A DNA stretch of 64,000 nt. It comes from Bacteroidota bacterium. GTDB lineage: Bacteria; Bacteroidota; Ignavibacteria; UBA10030; UBA8401. Both the position numbers and the translations under genes were made by a program. The stretch spans positions 1,488,001 to 1,552,000 of the forward strand of contig JBBAAO010000001.1 of assembly GCA_041658205.1 (NCBI GenBank), given 5' to 3'. How positions within the stretch are numbered: the stretch's first letter is position 1; each line of letters begins with the position of its first letter. A model generated the notes under the pieces. That model had not been told where the DNA came from. It made no database searches and saw only the letters and a program-made list of their open reading frames with translations. This document shows positions 53,196 through 62,659 of this stretch, one piece after another.

Positions 53196-54680
53196 TTAAA
53201 GTACTGTTGCTTCTACGGCACGAATCACCGCATCCATTTTAATCAGTGTCTCTTGATATTCTTTTTCAGGAACAGAATCATACACTATTCCCGCCCCTGC
53301 TTGAAAATAAGCATAACCATCTTTTATGATTGTTGTCCGAATGGCTATGCATGAATCAAGATTACCGGAAAAATCTAAATACCCGATTGCTCCACCATAA
53401 ATACCACGTTTCACCGGCTCCAATTCAGCAATAATCTCCATCGCACGAATTTTCGGCGCACCGGAAAGTGTTCCTGCAGGAAAACAAGAAAAAAACGCAT
53501 CGATTGCAGAGAGTTCTTTCTTAAGTTTTCCTTTTACATTGGAAACAATATGCATCACGTGTGAATATTTTTCAATTACCATATATTCCGTCACATCCAC
53601 TTTCCCGAACTCGCTGATGCGTCCGATATCGTTACGGCCAAGATCGATCAACATTAAATGCTCGGCAACCTCTTTCGGATCAGCAAGCAAATCTTTTTCC
53701 AAGGCAGCATCTTCCTCTTCCGTCTTACCGCGTCGGCGAGTTCCAGCTAGAGGACGAGTTTCCACAATGCCATTTTCTACACGAACCAATAATTCCGGCG
53801 ATGAACCAGCAATACACAGTCCATTTAACGAAAAATAATACATATATGGAGAGGGATTTATCACGCGAAGCATTCGATAAATTGCAAATGGATCCCCCAG
53901 ATATTTCCGCTTCATTCTGTGTGAAGGGAGCACTTGGAAAATATCTCCTTCAACAATATAAGCGATCGATTGTTCCACCATCTTCTCATATTGTTGTTTG
54001 CTGATCGATTGTTCTATTTCCCCTATAACAGAATGTTCTGTTTGCAACGAAACAGATTTGTTAAGAATCTGTTTCATCTTCGCTATTTCCGTTGCAGCTT
54101 TTTCATATTCAGAACGGAGATATATGTCTGTGGAGCCTTTCGGAACATACGCATTAGAAACAATCAACAATCTTCGCTTTACATTATCGAACACAAACAA
54201 GGTATCGAGAAACATTAATAAAGAATCATCCAGATTCAATTCATCCAGTTTTGCCGAAGGGATGTTTTCGATCAATTGAATCGTTTCATATCCAAAATAT
54301 CCGATTGCTCCGCTGGCCAAACGCGGCAAACCATCAACATGTGCAGTCTTATAGTGAGAGAATATTTTCTTCAGCGCTTCAATTGGACTCGTGATCCCCT
54401 GAACCAATTTTGGAAGGACGGTAACATCGGGATGACGAGATTGAATTTCAAATTGTTTCCCACGAATAATAAAATTACTGAATGGGTTGAATCCAATGAA
54501 TGAATAGCGTCCAATCTTCTCTCCCCCCTCAATACTTTCTAATAAAAATGAGTACGGACTTTCATCACGCACTTTTAGATAGACTGAAACCGGCGTTTCT
54601 GTATCTGCCAGTACCTCATCAAACAGCGGAATGACATTGCCTTGTGACGTTAATGTTTTAAATTCTTCAAATGAGATCAT
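53196..54680 (-). CDS. trpE: Anthranilate synthase component I
   Basis: 494 residues, typical TrpE length. The N-terminal half holds VYLKVRDESPYSFLLESIEG and GRYSFIGFNPF, part of the tryptophan feedback site; the chorismate-binding half shows GDIFQVLPSHRM, PSPYMYYF, ETRPLAGTRRRG, DLGRNDIGRI and GTLSGAPKIRAMEII. It converts chorismate and ammonia to anthranilate. Only trpE and trpG of the tryptophan pathway are present. No leader peptide or attenuator is seen upstream. Confidence 0.95.
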   Translation of the reverse strand: MISFEEFKTLTSQGNVIPLFDEVLADTETPVSVYLKVRDESPYSFLLESIEGGEKIGRYSFIGFNPFSNFIIRGKQFEIQSRHPDVTVLPKLVQGITSPIEALKKIFSHYKTAHVDGLPRLASGAIGYFGYETIQLIENIPSAKLDELNLDDSLLMFLDTLFVFDNVKRRLLIVSNAYVPKGSTDIYLRSEYEKAATEIAKMKQILNKSVSLQTEHSVIGEIEQSISKQQYEKMVEQSIAYIVEGDIFQVLPSHRMKRKYLGDPFAIYRMLRVINPSPYMYYFSLNGLCIAGSSPELLVRVENGIVETRPLAGTRRRGKTEEEDAALEKDLLADPKEVAEHLMLIDLGRNDIGRISEFGKVDVTEYMVIEKYSHVMHIVSNVKGKLKKELSAIDAFFSCFPAGTLSGAPKIRAMEIIAELEPVKRGIYGGAIGYLDFSGNLDSCIAIRTTIIKDGYAYFQAGAGIVYDSVPEKEYQETLIKMDAVIRAVEATVL

Positions 54681-54689
54681 ATTCTAATA

Positions 54690-55166
54690 TTATACTTCGA
54701 TGGAAGGCCACGTAATTTCTGATTTTCCTTCTTCGTATGCGTCTACCATTTTTCGTACTTCGGTTGGAACAGGAATAGATTTTCCTGTTTTTGGATCTGT
54801 CCACACCATAATTGCAACATTTTTCGCAATAGGGATTTTCGTTCCAGTGTGGATCATAAACGCTTCACAGACAAAGCTCGAATTTTTTATTGAAGCAACA
54901 CGAGTGTAAATTTTCAGCTCGTCATCAAATGTTGCTGAGTTAAAATAATCAAGCTCATTTCGTACGATAACAATCCGCACCGACCCGGAAATCGATCGTT
55001 CATCAATCTTCATTCCAATCGATTTGAAATATTCTACACGTGCAATTTCAAAATAGAGTAGATAATTTCCGTTGTGGACAATTCCCTGCCAATCAATCTC
55101 GTAATTTCGAACTGTAACGCCGTGAGTATGTTTAAATTTTGAAATATCCATAAATTTTTGAAACAT
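54690..55166 (-). CDS. Acyl-CoA thioesterase (4HBT hotdog fold)
   Basis: 158 residues from ATG 55166; ATG 55151 would give 153. VRNYEIDWQGIVHNGNYLLY carries the catalytic Asp of the 4-hydroxybenzoyl-CoA thioesterase family (YEVDxxGhVnN), followed by FEIARVEYFKSIG. Single hotdog domain, cytoplasmic. It hydrolyses acyl-CoA thioesters; substrate is unknown. It lies 9 bases before trpE and its 5' end abuts a repeat-like sequence. Confidence 0.87.
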   Translation of the reverse strand: MFQKFMDISKFKHTHGVTVRNYEIDWQGIVHNGNYLLYFEIARVEYFKSIGMKIDERSISGSVRIVIVRNELDYFNSATFDDELKIYTRVASIKNSSFVCEAFMIHTGTKIPIAKNVAIMVWTDPKTGKSIPVPTEVRKMVDAYEEGKSEITWPSIEV

Positions 55167-55190
55167 ATAGGCACATAGTTCACATAGAAA
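55163..55190. repeat. Near-tandem 9-base units 'CACATAG' before the thioesterase gene
   Basis: ACATATAGG, CACATAGTT and CACATAGAA follow each other without gaps (55163-55189). From memory, similar CATAG-rich elements recur between genes in Bacteroidota genomes. It covers the likely 5' untranslated region of the thioesterase gene. Confidence 0.35.
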
Positions 55191-55204
55191 GAACCATGCT
55201 TCTA

Positions 55205-56242
55205 TTAATGAAACATCTGTTTGAATTTTTCCGCTGCAAATTTTACTTGTTCCATCGAAACATCAAGATGCATTAGTGCGCGAAACTTTGTGAATGTACC
55301 TGCAGAGACAAGAATCCCTTGATCTTTCATCACAGCAATGACTTCTTGCGGTGTTTTTCCACTTTTTGTCACATCCACAAGAACGATATTGGTTTGAACA
55401 CTTTCAAGATCAATTTCAAATCCGTCAATAGTTGAAAGTACTTGTGAAAAATATTTCGCCTTATCGTGATCTTCTTTTAAACGCTCAATATTATGGTGAA
55501 CAGCGTAAAGAGCTCCCGCAGCAATAATTCCGGACTGCCTCATTCCCCCTCCAAAAACTTTCCTCCATTTATGTGCTTTTGTGATAAATTCTTTTGTTCC
55601 GCAAATGGTTGATCCTACCGGTGCGCCGAGACCTTTGGAAAAACAGACTGAAACAGAATCAAAATATTGTGCCCATTCTTTTACAGGAATTCCTGTTGCT
55701 ACCGACGCATTCCATAACCGAGCTCCATCAAGGTGAAAAATAATTTCCCTCTCTTTGCAAAACTGTGATAGCTTTTTGATTTCGTCTATCGGAAAAATAG
55801 CTCCTCCGGCACGGTTATGTGTATTTTCCACACAAATCACTCTCGTCCTTGGCATATAGTATAGCGCAGGACGGATATGCGGCGGTAATTCCTCTGCACG
55901 AAAGACTCCACGAACCCCGGGAATCGTTTTGACTTGAACTGCGGACATTATTGACGGCGCCGCAGTCTCGTAATTAAACATATGAGCGTCCTGTTCCATA
56001 ATCACTTCATCACCCATTTCGGTATGAGCCTTTAAAGCAAGCTGATTGCTCATACATCCACTAGGGACAAACAATGCTTTTTCTTTCCCCAACAGAGAGG
56101 CAACCGTTTCCTGCAGTTTGTTTACAGTCGGATCTTCTCCAAAAACATCATCTCCTACCTCGGCATTTGCCATTGCTTCACGCATTGCTTTGGATGGTTT
56201 TGTCACAGTATCACTTCGAAGATCAATAAATTGTTGACTCAT
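55205..56242 (-). CDS. ltaE: Low-specificity threonine aldolase
   Basis: 345 residues. FIDLRSDTVTKPSKAMREAM and ANAEVGDDVFGEDPTVNKLQ open the family; ENTHNRAGGAIFP and HLDGARLWNA contact PLP, and the PLP lysine is in SVCFSKGLGAPVGS (about 199-200). The enzyme splits threonine or allo-threonine to glycine and acetaldehyde. Follows lnt by two bases. Confidence 0.93.
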   Translation of the reverse strand: MSQQFIDLRSDTVTKPSKAMREAMANAEVGDDVFGEDPTVNKLQETVASLLGKEKALFVPSGCMSNQLALKAHTEMGDEVIMEQDAHMFNYETAAPSIMSAVQVKTIPGVRGVFRAEELPPHIRPALYYMPRTRVICVENTHNRAGGAIFPIDEIKKLSQFCKEREIIFHLDGARLWNASVATGIPVKEWAQYFDSVSVCFSKGLGAPVGSTICGTKEFITKAHKWRKVFGGGMRQSGIIAAGALYAVHHNIERLKEDHDKAKYFSQVLSTIDGFEIDLESVQTNIVLVDVTKSGKTPQEVIAVMKDQGILVSAGTFTKFRALMHLDVSMEQVKFAAEKFKQMFH

Positions 56243-56244
56243 AA

Positions 56245-57864
56245 TTACTTCCTAAAAAATCCATAACCTATTGAAAATAAAAAAATAAATGCTGTTATGC
56301 TCGCACAAATTCTTGCTAACCAATCTCCGTGTTGAGAATAGAAAGTCTTCGTTTGTAATGGTTCTATCTTATGGTGAATATATGCTTCGGTGTACATTGT
56401 AGTTTGGTCGTACATTCTCCCCATAGGATCCACAAATGAAGAGATTCCTCCGTTTGCGCAGCGAACTACCCAGCGACGATTCTCTACTGCCCGCAAAATG
56501 GAATATTGATTGTGTTGTCTAGCACCGGACGTATTTCCCCACCAACTATCATTGGTCGTAAAAACAAGGAACTCACTCCCTTTATTGACAAATTGTGCTA
56601 CAAATTCCGGGAAAATAGATTCATAACAAACCATTGCAAGGAATTTTGCATTGAACTTTTTACTTTCAAATATCGTACTATCTTTTGCTAATCCCCAATT
56701 GCTGATTCCTACACCCCATCGCAATGGCTCGATGAGAAAAGGAACCTTATTTGCATACGGAATACGTTCAGCAAATGGAACAAGTCTCATTTTACTATAT
56801 GTCTGCACTATATTAGAATTTGGTTCTACATGCATAATGGAATTAAACGAGTCATACCTAATATTCGTTCCTTTAATAACACTACTTGTTGCTGGCGCAT
56901 TTTCAGCTTCATAGTATTGAACGCGAACATACCCAGAGATAACAGAAATTTCGAGGCTATCGATAATATTTTGGAACTCCTGCATTTGTTCATAGTACGA
57001 CGGTAGATTAAGCAGAATAGCTGATTCCGGTAATACAACTAGATCAATATTTTTATCGAAGTGTTTGCCTATAAGCTGTAAATATCGCTTGGTTTGGTCC
57101 CAACGACCTGAAAAGGTATTTACATTCTCCCATTTGTTCCAAGGGTCAACATTGGGTTGGACAATTCCGACATTTATTTTTTTATTTTCAATATTGTGAA
57201 ACGTTTGTTCATTTACCGAATATACGTTAGGTAAAATATAAATTGCGAGAATCGTCACCCCAAGGTAATATCTTGTGTTTTTTCGAATGCCAGATTGAAC
57301 AATTCTTACTAAAAAATAAACCAATACATTAATTATTAAAATCCACAAAGATATCCCATATACACCTGTTATATCTGCGAATTGAATTTTTTCGAGCTGA
57401 TATGTTTGACTGTTTCCGAGTGTCAGCCACGGAAAAGCTAATTCTCCAAGAGCATACAGCCATTCCATTGAAATCCAGATAAAAGGAAAAAATATCACCG
57501 AGTATCTACTTTTGAATCTATTCTTAATAAAAAAATAGACTAACGCGGGAATTGTCAATACCAAAGGTTCCCAAAAGTATAATGCCACACCGGCGATCAT
57601 AAGATAAGGATCTCTACCATGAGTAAAACCACCAACCCAATACAATGATAGCAGCGAGAATAAAAAAAATGTAAAATAGGCGTATCGAAAAAATCTTCCA
57701 AAAGAATCAATCGAATCTGCTAAGATAAGAAATGGAACTAGTCCGACACACGCTAGAACTCCAAATTGAAAGGGTGGAAATGAGGAGCTTAAAATAACTG
57801 CAGTCGCGATAGAAAGGAGTAGTAAAAATCGCTTTTGAGAATCGAATCTAAAATATGAAATCAC
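56245..57864 (-). CDS. lnt: Apolipoprotein N-acyltransferase
   Basis: 539 residues. About six N-terminal transmembrane helices (through about 190) and a nitrilase-like catalytic domain (230-500) with the Glu-Lys-Cys triad visible as E280 in VVLPESA, K358 in YSKMRLVPFAERIPY and C413 in MVCYESIFPEF; a last helix anchors the C-terminus. It adds the third acyl chain to lipoproteins on the periplasmic side of the inner membrane, in keeping with a Gram-negative envelope. ATGA overlap with the PAP2 gene. Confidence 0.93.
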   Translation of the reverse strand: MISYFRFDSQKRFLLLLSIATAVILSSSFPPFQFGVLACVGLVPFLILADSIDSFGRFFRYAYFTFFLFSLLSLYWVGGFTHGRDPYLMIAGVALYFWEPLVLTIPALVYFFIKNRFKSRYSVIFFPFIWISMEWLYALGELAFPWLTLGNSQTYQLEKIQFADITGVYGISLWILIINVLVYFLVRIVQSGIRKNTRYYLGVTILAIYILPNVYSVNEQTFHNIENKKINVGIVQPNVDPWNKWENVNTFSGRWDQTKRYLQLIGKHFDKNIDLVVLPESAILLNLPSYYEQMQEFQNIIDSLEISVISGYVRVQYYEAENAPATSSVIKGTNIRYDSFNSIMHVEPNSNIVQTYSKMRLVPFAERIPYANKVPFLIEPLRWGVGISNWGLAKDSTIFESKKFNAKFLAMVCYESIFPEFVAQFVNKGSEFLVFTTNDSWWGNTSGARQHNQYSILRAVENRRWVVRCANGGISSFVDPMGRMYDQTTMYTEAYIHHKIEPLQTKTFYSQHGDWLARICASITAFIFLFSIGYGFFRK

Positions 57865-58448
57865 AATGAGTTAGAATTATTATTCGAATGTATATTCTTT
57901 AATTTTGAATTAACTATTTTCCATAAACCAACACTAGTTAAACCTATTCCAAATCCTAAAATTCCACCAGCAAGAATGTCAGAAGGATAATGTACGCCAA
58001 CGTAAGGACGAGAAAGAGCAACTAAAACTGCAAACGTATACCAATACCATTTCTGTTTTGAATAAAAATGTGAAATAACAGTAGCGCCAGCAAAATTATT
58101 CACTGCGTGAGTAGACGGAAATGAAAGTCCTCCCCCGCAATCCACCAGCATTCTAACTCCGTCAAGAGTTCTACATGGACGTATTCTTCCGAAAATTTCC
58201 TTAATAAATGAACTATTCAATTGATCACTAAAGATTATCGTTATTATCAATATTCCAACCGTAATCCTTCCTGTTTGACCACCCTTCCATATTACGTAGA
58301 GCATCCAAACCCCTGCAGCTATCAAAATAGGTTTTTGTTTGTTTAAGTCGGTGAGAAAAGGCATTATCCAATCCAAAATCGGATTGGCGATTGTGTGATT
58401 AATAAAAAAGAAGATTGCAACATCAATGGAATACAAGAACTCAATCAT
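57861..58448 (-). CDS. PAP2-family membrane phosphatase
   Basis: 195 residues with about five transmembrane segments. The three phosphatase motifs are visible: FGRIRPCRT (KxxxxxxRP-like, with the Lys contributed by FIKEIF), LSFPSTHAVNNFAG (PSGH-like, with T for G) and SRPYVGVHYPSDILAG (SRxxxxxHxxxD). Members dephosphorylate undecaprenyl pyrophosphate or phosphatidate. Its neighbours lnt and dedA also belong to envelope lipid metabolism, so undecaprenyl-phosphate recycling is a reasonable guess. Confidence 0.88.
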   Translation of the reverse strand: MIEFLYSIDVAIFFFINHTIANPILDWIMPFLTDLNKQKPILIAAGVWMLYVIWKGGQTGRITVGILIITIIFSDQLNSSFIKEIFGRIRPCRTLDGVRMLVDCGGGLSFPSTHAVNNFAGATVISHFYSKQKWYWYTFAVLVALSRPYVGVHYPSDILAGGILGFGIGLTSVGLWKIVNSKLKNIHSNNNSNSL

Positions 58449-59052
58449 TCTTCTTTCCTCTTCTTTGATACCATATAATTATTCCAATAAGTGCCGCCAT
58501 AACTAATAGTGAAGTAACAATTTGACTATAAGTTGTTAAATAGAAACCTATCAATTCCCAATTTTTACCGACCAATGTTCCAGCATAGACCAGTATCCAA
58601 TTCCAGATAAATGCACTTATAAAACAAAGTATGGCTGTCGGGATAAATTTTACCTCCGCCATCCCTGCAAAAAACCCTACCACTGCACGGGTACCTGAGA
58701 GGAACCTATTTGCGATAATGAGCCAATAACCAAATTTCCTAAACCATGTTTCGACTTTATGAACTGATTCCAATGGAAAATATTTTATCCTCCCCGTTTC
58801 GATAATCTTGAGACCAAACCAATCCCCAATCTTATACATTGTCATAAAGCCTGTAGTACTGCCTAGCGTAGAGATCAATAAAGCAGTAAAAAAATCAATT
58901 CGACCTATTCCTACCAAATATCCCCCCGCAACGATCATTAAATCACTTGGAGACGGTGGGAAAAGATTCTCAATGTATGCGATAAAAAAGAGTGATGCAT
59001 AAATCCAAAACGGACTCAGTTGTTGAAGATATGTTATTATTTCTTCCACCAT
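58441..59052 (-). CDS. DedA family membrane protein
   Basis: 203 residues with four to five hydrophobic segments. IENLFPPSPSDLMIVAGGYL and FGYWLIIANRFLSGTRAVVG (the F/Y-x-R-x-x-x-G-x-R pattern) are DedA signatures. Members of this family flip undecaprenyl phosphate and related lipids across the inner membrane. Overlaps the PAP2 gene by 8 bases, a pairing consistent with shared lipid-carrier recycling. Confidence 0.9.
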   Translation of the reverse strand: MVEEIITYLQQLSPFWIYASLFFIAYIENLFPPSPSDLMIVAGGYLVGIGRIDFFTALLISTLGSTTGFMTMYKIGDWFGLKIIETGRIKYFPLESVHKVETWFRKFGYWLIIANRFLSGTRAVVGFFAGMAEVKFIPTAILCFISAFIWNWILVYAGTLVGKNWELIGFYLTTYSQIVTSLLVMAALIGIIIWYQRRGKKND

Positions 59053-59058
59053 ATACTT

Positions 59059-59538
59059 TTATTTTATTGAAGCAATTGATGTAACCGCATAAGCAACAGC
59101 ACCTTCGCCAATGCCAATGAATCCCAATCCTTCACTAGTAGTCGCTTTAATAGATATTTGATTTGAGGTAATTCCTAATGCGGTAGAAATGTTATGTCTC
59201 ATATTGTCAACATATGGTGCAATTTTTGGCTTTTCGAGAACCAACGTTGAATCTATATTTACAATAGTGTAGTTATTCTGCCGCATTAAGTTGCCGACAT
59301 GATTCAATAGCACTATACTTGATATACCTTTAAATTTTGGATCTGTATCCGGAAAATGTTTGCCAATGTCTCCCAATGCTGCTGCACCGAGCAGTGCATC
59401 ACAAATGGCATGTAGCAGCACATCGGCATCTGAATGCCCTAGAAGTCCTTTTTCAGAAGGAATTTCAACCCCGCCGAGGATCAATTTTCTGTTGGAGGTC
59501 AATTTGTGCACGTCAAATCCAAATCCAATACGTGTCAT
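59059..59538 (-). CDS. ispF: 2-C-methyl-D-erythritol 2,4-cyclodiphosphate synthase
   Basis: 159 residues, exactly the usual IspF size. RIGFGFDVHKL provides the metal-binding Asp and His, LGHSDADVLLHAICDALLGA the third metal ligand, and DIGKHFPDTDPKFKG and IGEGAVAYAV complete it. It makes the cyclic diphosphate of the MEP isoprenoid pathway, whose products include undecaprenyl phosphate handled by the adjacent lipid genes. Overlaps acylphosphatase by one base. Confidence 0.96.
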   Translation of the reverse strand: MTRIGFGFDVHKLTSNRKLILGGVEIPSEKGLLGHSDADVLLHAICDALLGAAALGDIGKHFPDTDPKFKGISSIVLLNHVGNLMRQNNYTIVNIDSTLVLEKPKIAPYVDNMRHNISTALGITSNQISIKATTSEGLGFIGIGEGAVAYAVTSIASIK

Positions 59539-59813
59539 TATGCCTTGATTTTAAAGTTAATAAATAAATGATGTGGATTACCCCATTCCACAATGACGTC
59601 TTCCACGCGCGAAGGTTTTGGTCCCATCCTCAATTCCTTGATTAAGTCTTCAATCCAATCCCTCTTCCCTTCAACTTCTAAATAGACTGAACCATCTGGA
59701 AGATTCTCTACATAACCTTTTACTTCATATTTTCGGGAAACACGGTCAGCAAACCATCGATACCCAACACCTTGAACAATTCCTTTAACAGTTATTTTCG
59801 CATTAACAATCAT
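59538..59813 (-). CDS. acyP: Acylphosphatase
   Basis: 91 residues. VKGIVQGVGYRWFADRVSRK holds the phosphate-binding loop with the catalytic Arg, and VKGYVENLPDGSVYLEVEG the catalytic Asn. It hydrolyses acyl phosphates; the cellular role is unclear. One-base overlaps with both neighbours suggest translational coupling. Confidence 0.93.
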   Translation of the reverse strand: MIVNAKITVKGIVQGVGYRWFADRVSRKYEVKGYVENLPDGSVYLEVEGKRDWIEDLIKELRMGPKPSRVEDVIVEWGNPHHLFINFKIKA

Positions 59814-60703
59814 TATTCTTCTATCTGTTGTACTTTATGATAAAATTTACTCACCATAAGATCTGAAAACTCAGAAATCAATATTCCTAAGACAATTAAA
59901 GAGGCGCCCATAATCCCCGAAATTCCCAATACTTCATTCAGGAAAATAAATGCTAGAACTGCTGCAATCACTGGTTCAATAGTAAAAATAATAACGGCAC
60001 GGGTCGGAGTTGTATCTTTTTGATATCGTGTTTGAATATACGTTGTAAATACTGTTGCACAAATTCCCATATATAACGAAGAAAGGAGTAATTGATTTGT
60101 CGGAACAAAGACAATCCCTTCAAATAAAGCTACAACCGATGCAATGATGGTTGTGACAGTTACTTGAACAAACGCTAAGTGCAAAACATTTTCATTTCTT
60201 GAATACATATCAAGGTACACGATATATACACCAAATATTACTGCAGAAATCAGAACTAATATATCACCGAAATTCATTTCGGAGTCGGAAGGTGATGTAA
60301 GTAAATACAATCCGTATGTAACAATAAAAATTCCAATAATATTTCCAACCTTCGACGGTCTCCGTTCAAGAATCAATTGTGCAATTGGAGTAAAGATAAC
60401 CATTAATCCGGTAATGAAGGCAGATTTAGATGCCGTTGTTTGATAGATCCCGTAATTTTGCAAAATTATTCCAACACCAAGTATACTTCCGAGTAGTAGT
60501 CCGCTTTTTAGGGTTTGAAATCGAATGGTTTGAAGCTGTTTAAATAACAGCATTCCAAAAATCAATGCTCCAATACCAAACCGTAATGCAATAAAAAGGG
60601 ATGGGGAAATATTTCCCGAGCCAGCTTTTACAACAACAAACGTACTTGCCCAAATAAACGTTGTTGCAAATAAAGCAAGTTCAGCTCTGCTTCTTGTTGT
60701 CAT
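59813..60703 (-). CDS. DMT superfamily transporter (EamA)
   Basis: 296 residues with ten predicted hydrophobic segments in two EamA repeats: FATTFIWASTFVVVKAG in the first and FTIEPVIAAVLAFIFLNEVL in the second. These export amino acids, nucleotides or other small metabolites; substrate cannot be inferred. Adjacent SDR and ATP-grasp genes suggest a possible shared product, but that is a guess. Overlaps the SDR gene by 4 bases. Confidence 0.9.
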   Translation of the reverse strand: MTTRSRAELALFATTFIWASTFVVVKAGSGNISPSLFIALRFGIGALIFGMLLFKQLQTIRFQTLKSGLLLGSILGVGIILQNYGIYQTTASKSAFITGLMVIFTPIAQLILERRPSKVGNIIGIFIVTYGLYLLTSPSDSEMNFGDILVLISAVIFGVYIVYLDMYSRNENVLHLAFVQVTVTTIIASVVALFEGIVFVPTNQLLLSSLYMGICATVFTTYIQTRYQKDTTPTRAVIIFTIEPVIAAVLAFIFLNEVLGISGIMGASLIVLGILISEFSDLMVSKFYHKVQQIEE

Positions 60704-61434
60704 TTAAAATTTAATTTCTTCACAATCGATTCAGGAATCATTCTAAACAGAAACATAATGTATCTCCAGAACCACTTTGAATAAATAAAATCTTTTCCGG
60801 ACTGCTGAGCGTTGAAAATATCGTACGCAACTCTCTCCGGTGTTGCTGTTATAAAACTCGAGGTTTTTCTTCCTTCGATCATCTTTGTGCGGATAAATCC
60901 GGGATGCACTGTAAGGACTTGAACATGTGAGTTGTGCAGTCTATTTCGTAAACCGGAAAGGAACGCAGTAAACCCCGCTTTCGCACTTGCGTAAACATAA
61001 TTACTTTGTCTTCCCTTCTCACCTGCTACGGAACTTACGCCAACAATAAATCCTTCTTTTCTCTGTTCAAAATCGTTTGCGACAATATGAACAATAGAGA
61101 CCAGACCTACAAAGTTTGCTTCGATCACTTTTTTAGCTTCCGTAAAATACTGTTCAGATTCTTTTTGTTCTCCAAGTGCACCGGCAAGACAAACAATCCC
61201 AATCGGTTTTTGCGGTAAGGCATCATAAAATTTCTGATGCAATTCCGTTTCTGTTACATCAAAACGAAATGCCGCTGCATCCGTTCCATTTTGCCGTTTG
61301 ATTTCATCCGCATCATGCCGCAATTGATCGATATTTCGACTGGCAAGATAGAGACCATATCCTGCCTTTGCATACAAATGTTCTAGCGGTAAGGCAAGAT
61401 CTGAACCTGCACCTACGATCAATACATACTTCAT
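60700..61434 (-). CDS. Short-chain dehydrogenase/reductase
   Basis: 244 residues. VLIVGAGSDLALPLEHLYAK is an atypical nucleotide-binding loop (GAGSDLA in place of TGxxxGIG), CLAGALG stands in for NNAG, and GVSSVAGEKGRQSNYVYASAKAG contains Ser and YASAK with the catalytic Tyr and Lys. The C-terminal 15 residues are hydrophobic and basic, perhaps membrane-attached. Similar to decaprenylphosphoryl-ribose epimerase-like SDRs by this loop, but that is weak. It lies two bases after the ATP-grasp gene. Confidence 0.83.
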   Translation of the reverse strand: MKYVLIVGAGSDLALPLEHLYAKAGYGLYLASRNIDQLRHDADEIKRQNGTDAAAFRFDVTETELHQKFYDALPQKPIGIVCLAGALGEQKESEQYFTEAKKVIEANFVGLVSIVHIVANDFEQRKEGFIVGVSSVAGEKGRQSNYVYASAKAGFTAFLSGLRNRLHNSHVQVLTVHPGFIRTKMIEGRKTSSFITATPERVAYDIFNAQQSGKDFIYSKWFWRYIMFLFRMIPESIVKKLNFK

Positions 61435-61436
61435 AT

Positions 61437-62639
61437 TTAATAAGACGGTTTTTCTTTTGGAGGTGCAGATGTAAAAAAGTCATTATAAAACCGATCTGTA
61501 TAACTGTTCAATAAAGTTTCTACTCGTTCAAATTTTGGGGATCGTACCACAAGACCTGCATGAAACTCTTTATTGATCTTCCACACTACTTCAGAATCAT
61601 TATACGAAGACAAATCCGGCCACTGCTGTTTCGCCAATGAAACCATGAGTCCTGCATATTCCGTTCTTTGAGGATGGGGTATGTAGGTTGACACATTTTC
61701 AGTCGTTTCCAGTTTTGCCCATTCTGCCCAAAGATTCATCCCTGTGGCCCCTTCAATTAGTTCTACAATATGGGCACCACCAACTCGTGCAGAGGTTTCC
61801 AGAAAATAAATTTTTCCGTCTCCATGTGCTTTAATATATTCTGTATGCGAAACACCTTGAAGCAATCCCAGCATCGGTAAAACAGATCTATTCAATTTCT
61901 GAAGTGCAGTTTCATCGTCACTTCCCCGTTCAACTGTTCTTGTCATAAATACTCGTCCCTCATGAGAAACTTCCATAGGGGGTAATCCATATTTGCTGAC
62001 AATGGAAAACAATACTTCTTTGTTCACCAAAATACTATCCACGTGGAAAATATCTCCCGGTACAAATTTCTCCAATAAATAAAATGACTGCTGGTCTCCC
62101 AATTCGTCAAGTTTTCGCCATAATTCTTCAGCATGATGAATTTTTTTTATTCCGATCGCACCGGCGGAAAGGCGTGGTTTTAATACATATGGAGGAGAAA
62201 CTTTTCCAAGAAATTCTCTGATACGATCATAGTTTAAGATGCCGACAAAATCAGGTACGTTGATCCCAGATTCTCTCGCTTTCATTCTCATTGCAAGCTT
62301 ATCGCGAAAATATCGTGCGGTGGTTTCACCCATACCACCAACGCGGAGATGTTCGCGTAATGTTGCCGCTTTCTCTACATCAAAATCATCCAGCGCGACA
62401 ATTCGGTCAATCTGTTCTGTACGGGCAAGATAACTGACACCATTAATGACATCGGGCATATGCCATTCTTTGTTGACATCGGGAATGAAATAAATATTAT
62501 CGATATGATCCTTTGGCCAGTCTCCATATTCCAAGCTTTTCGACGTCAGCAACAGTACCTTCCATCCTTCGCGTTTTGCCTGACGAAGAAACTCCTGACC
62601 TTTTTCGTAACTTGAAATGCACAGAATTGTTTTTGCCAT
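61437..62639 (-). CDS. ATP-grasp enzyme, substrate unknown
   Basis: 400 residues from ATG 62639 (AGGGAA upstream); a TTG eight codons earlier is rejected. A Rossmann-like N-terminal domain (TILCISSYEKGQEFLRQAKR) leads into an ATP-grasp fold: FRDKLAMRMKARESGINVP, YVLKPRLSAGAIGIKKI, YLLEKFVPGDIFHVDSI and the metal-binding FLETSARVGGAHIVELIEGA. Such enzymes ligate a carboxylate to an amine or thiol with ATP. Neighbours give no pathway. A promoter-like block lies just upstream. Confidence 0.85.
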   Translation of the reverse strand: MAKTILCISSYEKGQEFLRQAKREGWKVLLLTSKSLEYGDWPKDHIDNIYFIPDVNKEWHMPDVINGVSYLARTEQIDRIVALDDFDVEKAATLREHLRVGGMGETTARYFRDKLAMRMKARESGINVPDFVGILNYDRIREFLGKVSPPYVLKPRLSAGAIGIKKIHHAEELWRKLDELGDQQSFYLLEKFVPGDIFHVDSILVNKEVLFSIVSKYGLPPMEVSHEGRVFMTRTVERGSDDETALQKLNRSVLPMLGLLQGVSHTEYIKAHGDGKIYFLETSARVGGAHIVELIEGATGMNLWAEWAKLETTENVSTYIPHPQRTEYAGLMVSLAKQQWPDLSSYNDSEVVWKINKEFHAGLVVRSPKFERVETLLNSYTDRFYNDFFTSAPPKEKPSY

Positions 62640-62659
62640 ATCATTCCCTGTTGTCTCTT

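Noticed and set aside
54681..54700. Tryptophan attenuator before trpE
   Set aside because: The gap between the thioesterase gene and trpE is nine bases; no leader peptide or alternative hairpins fit.
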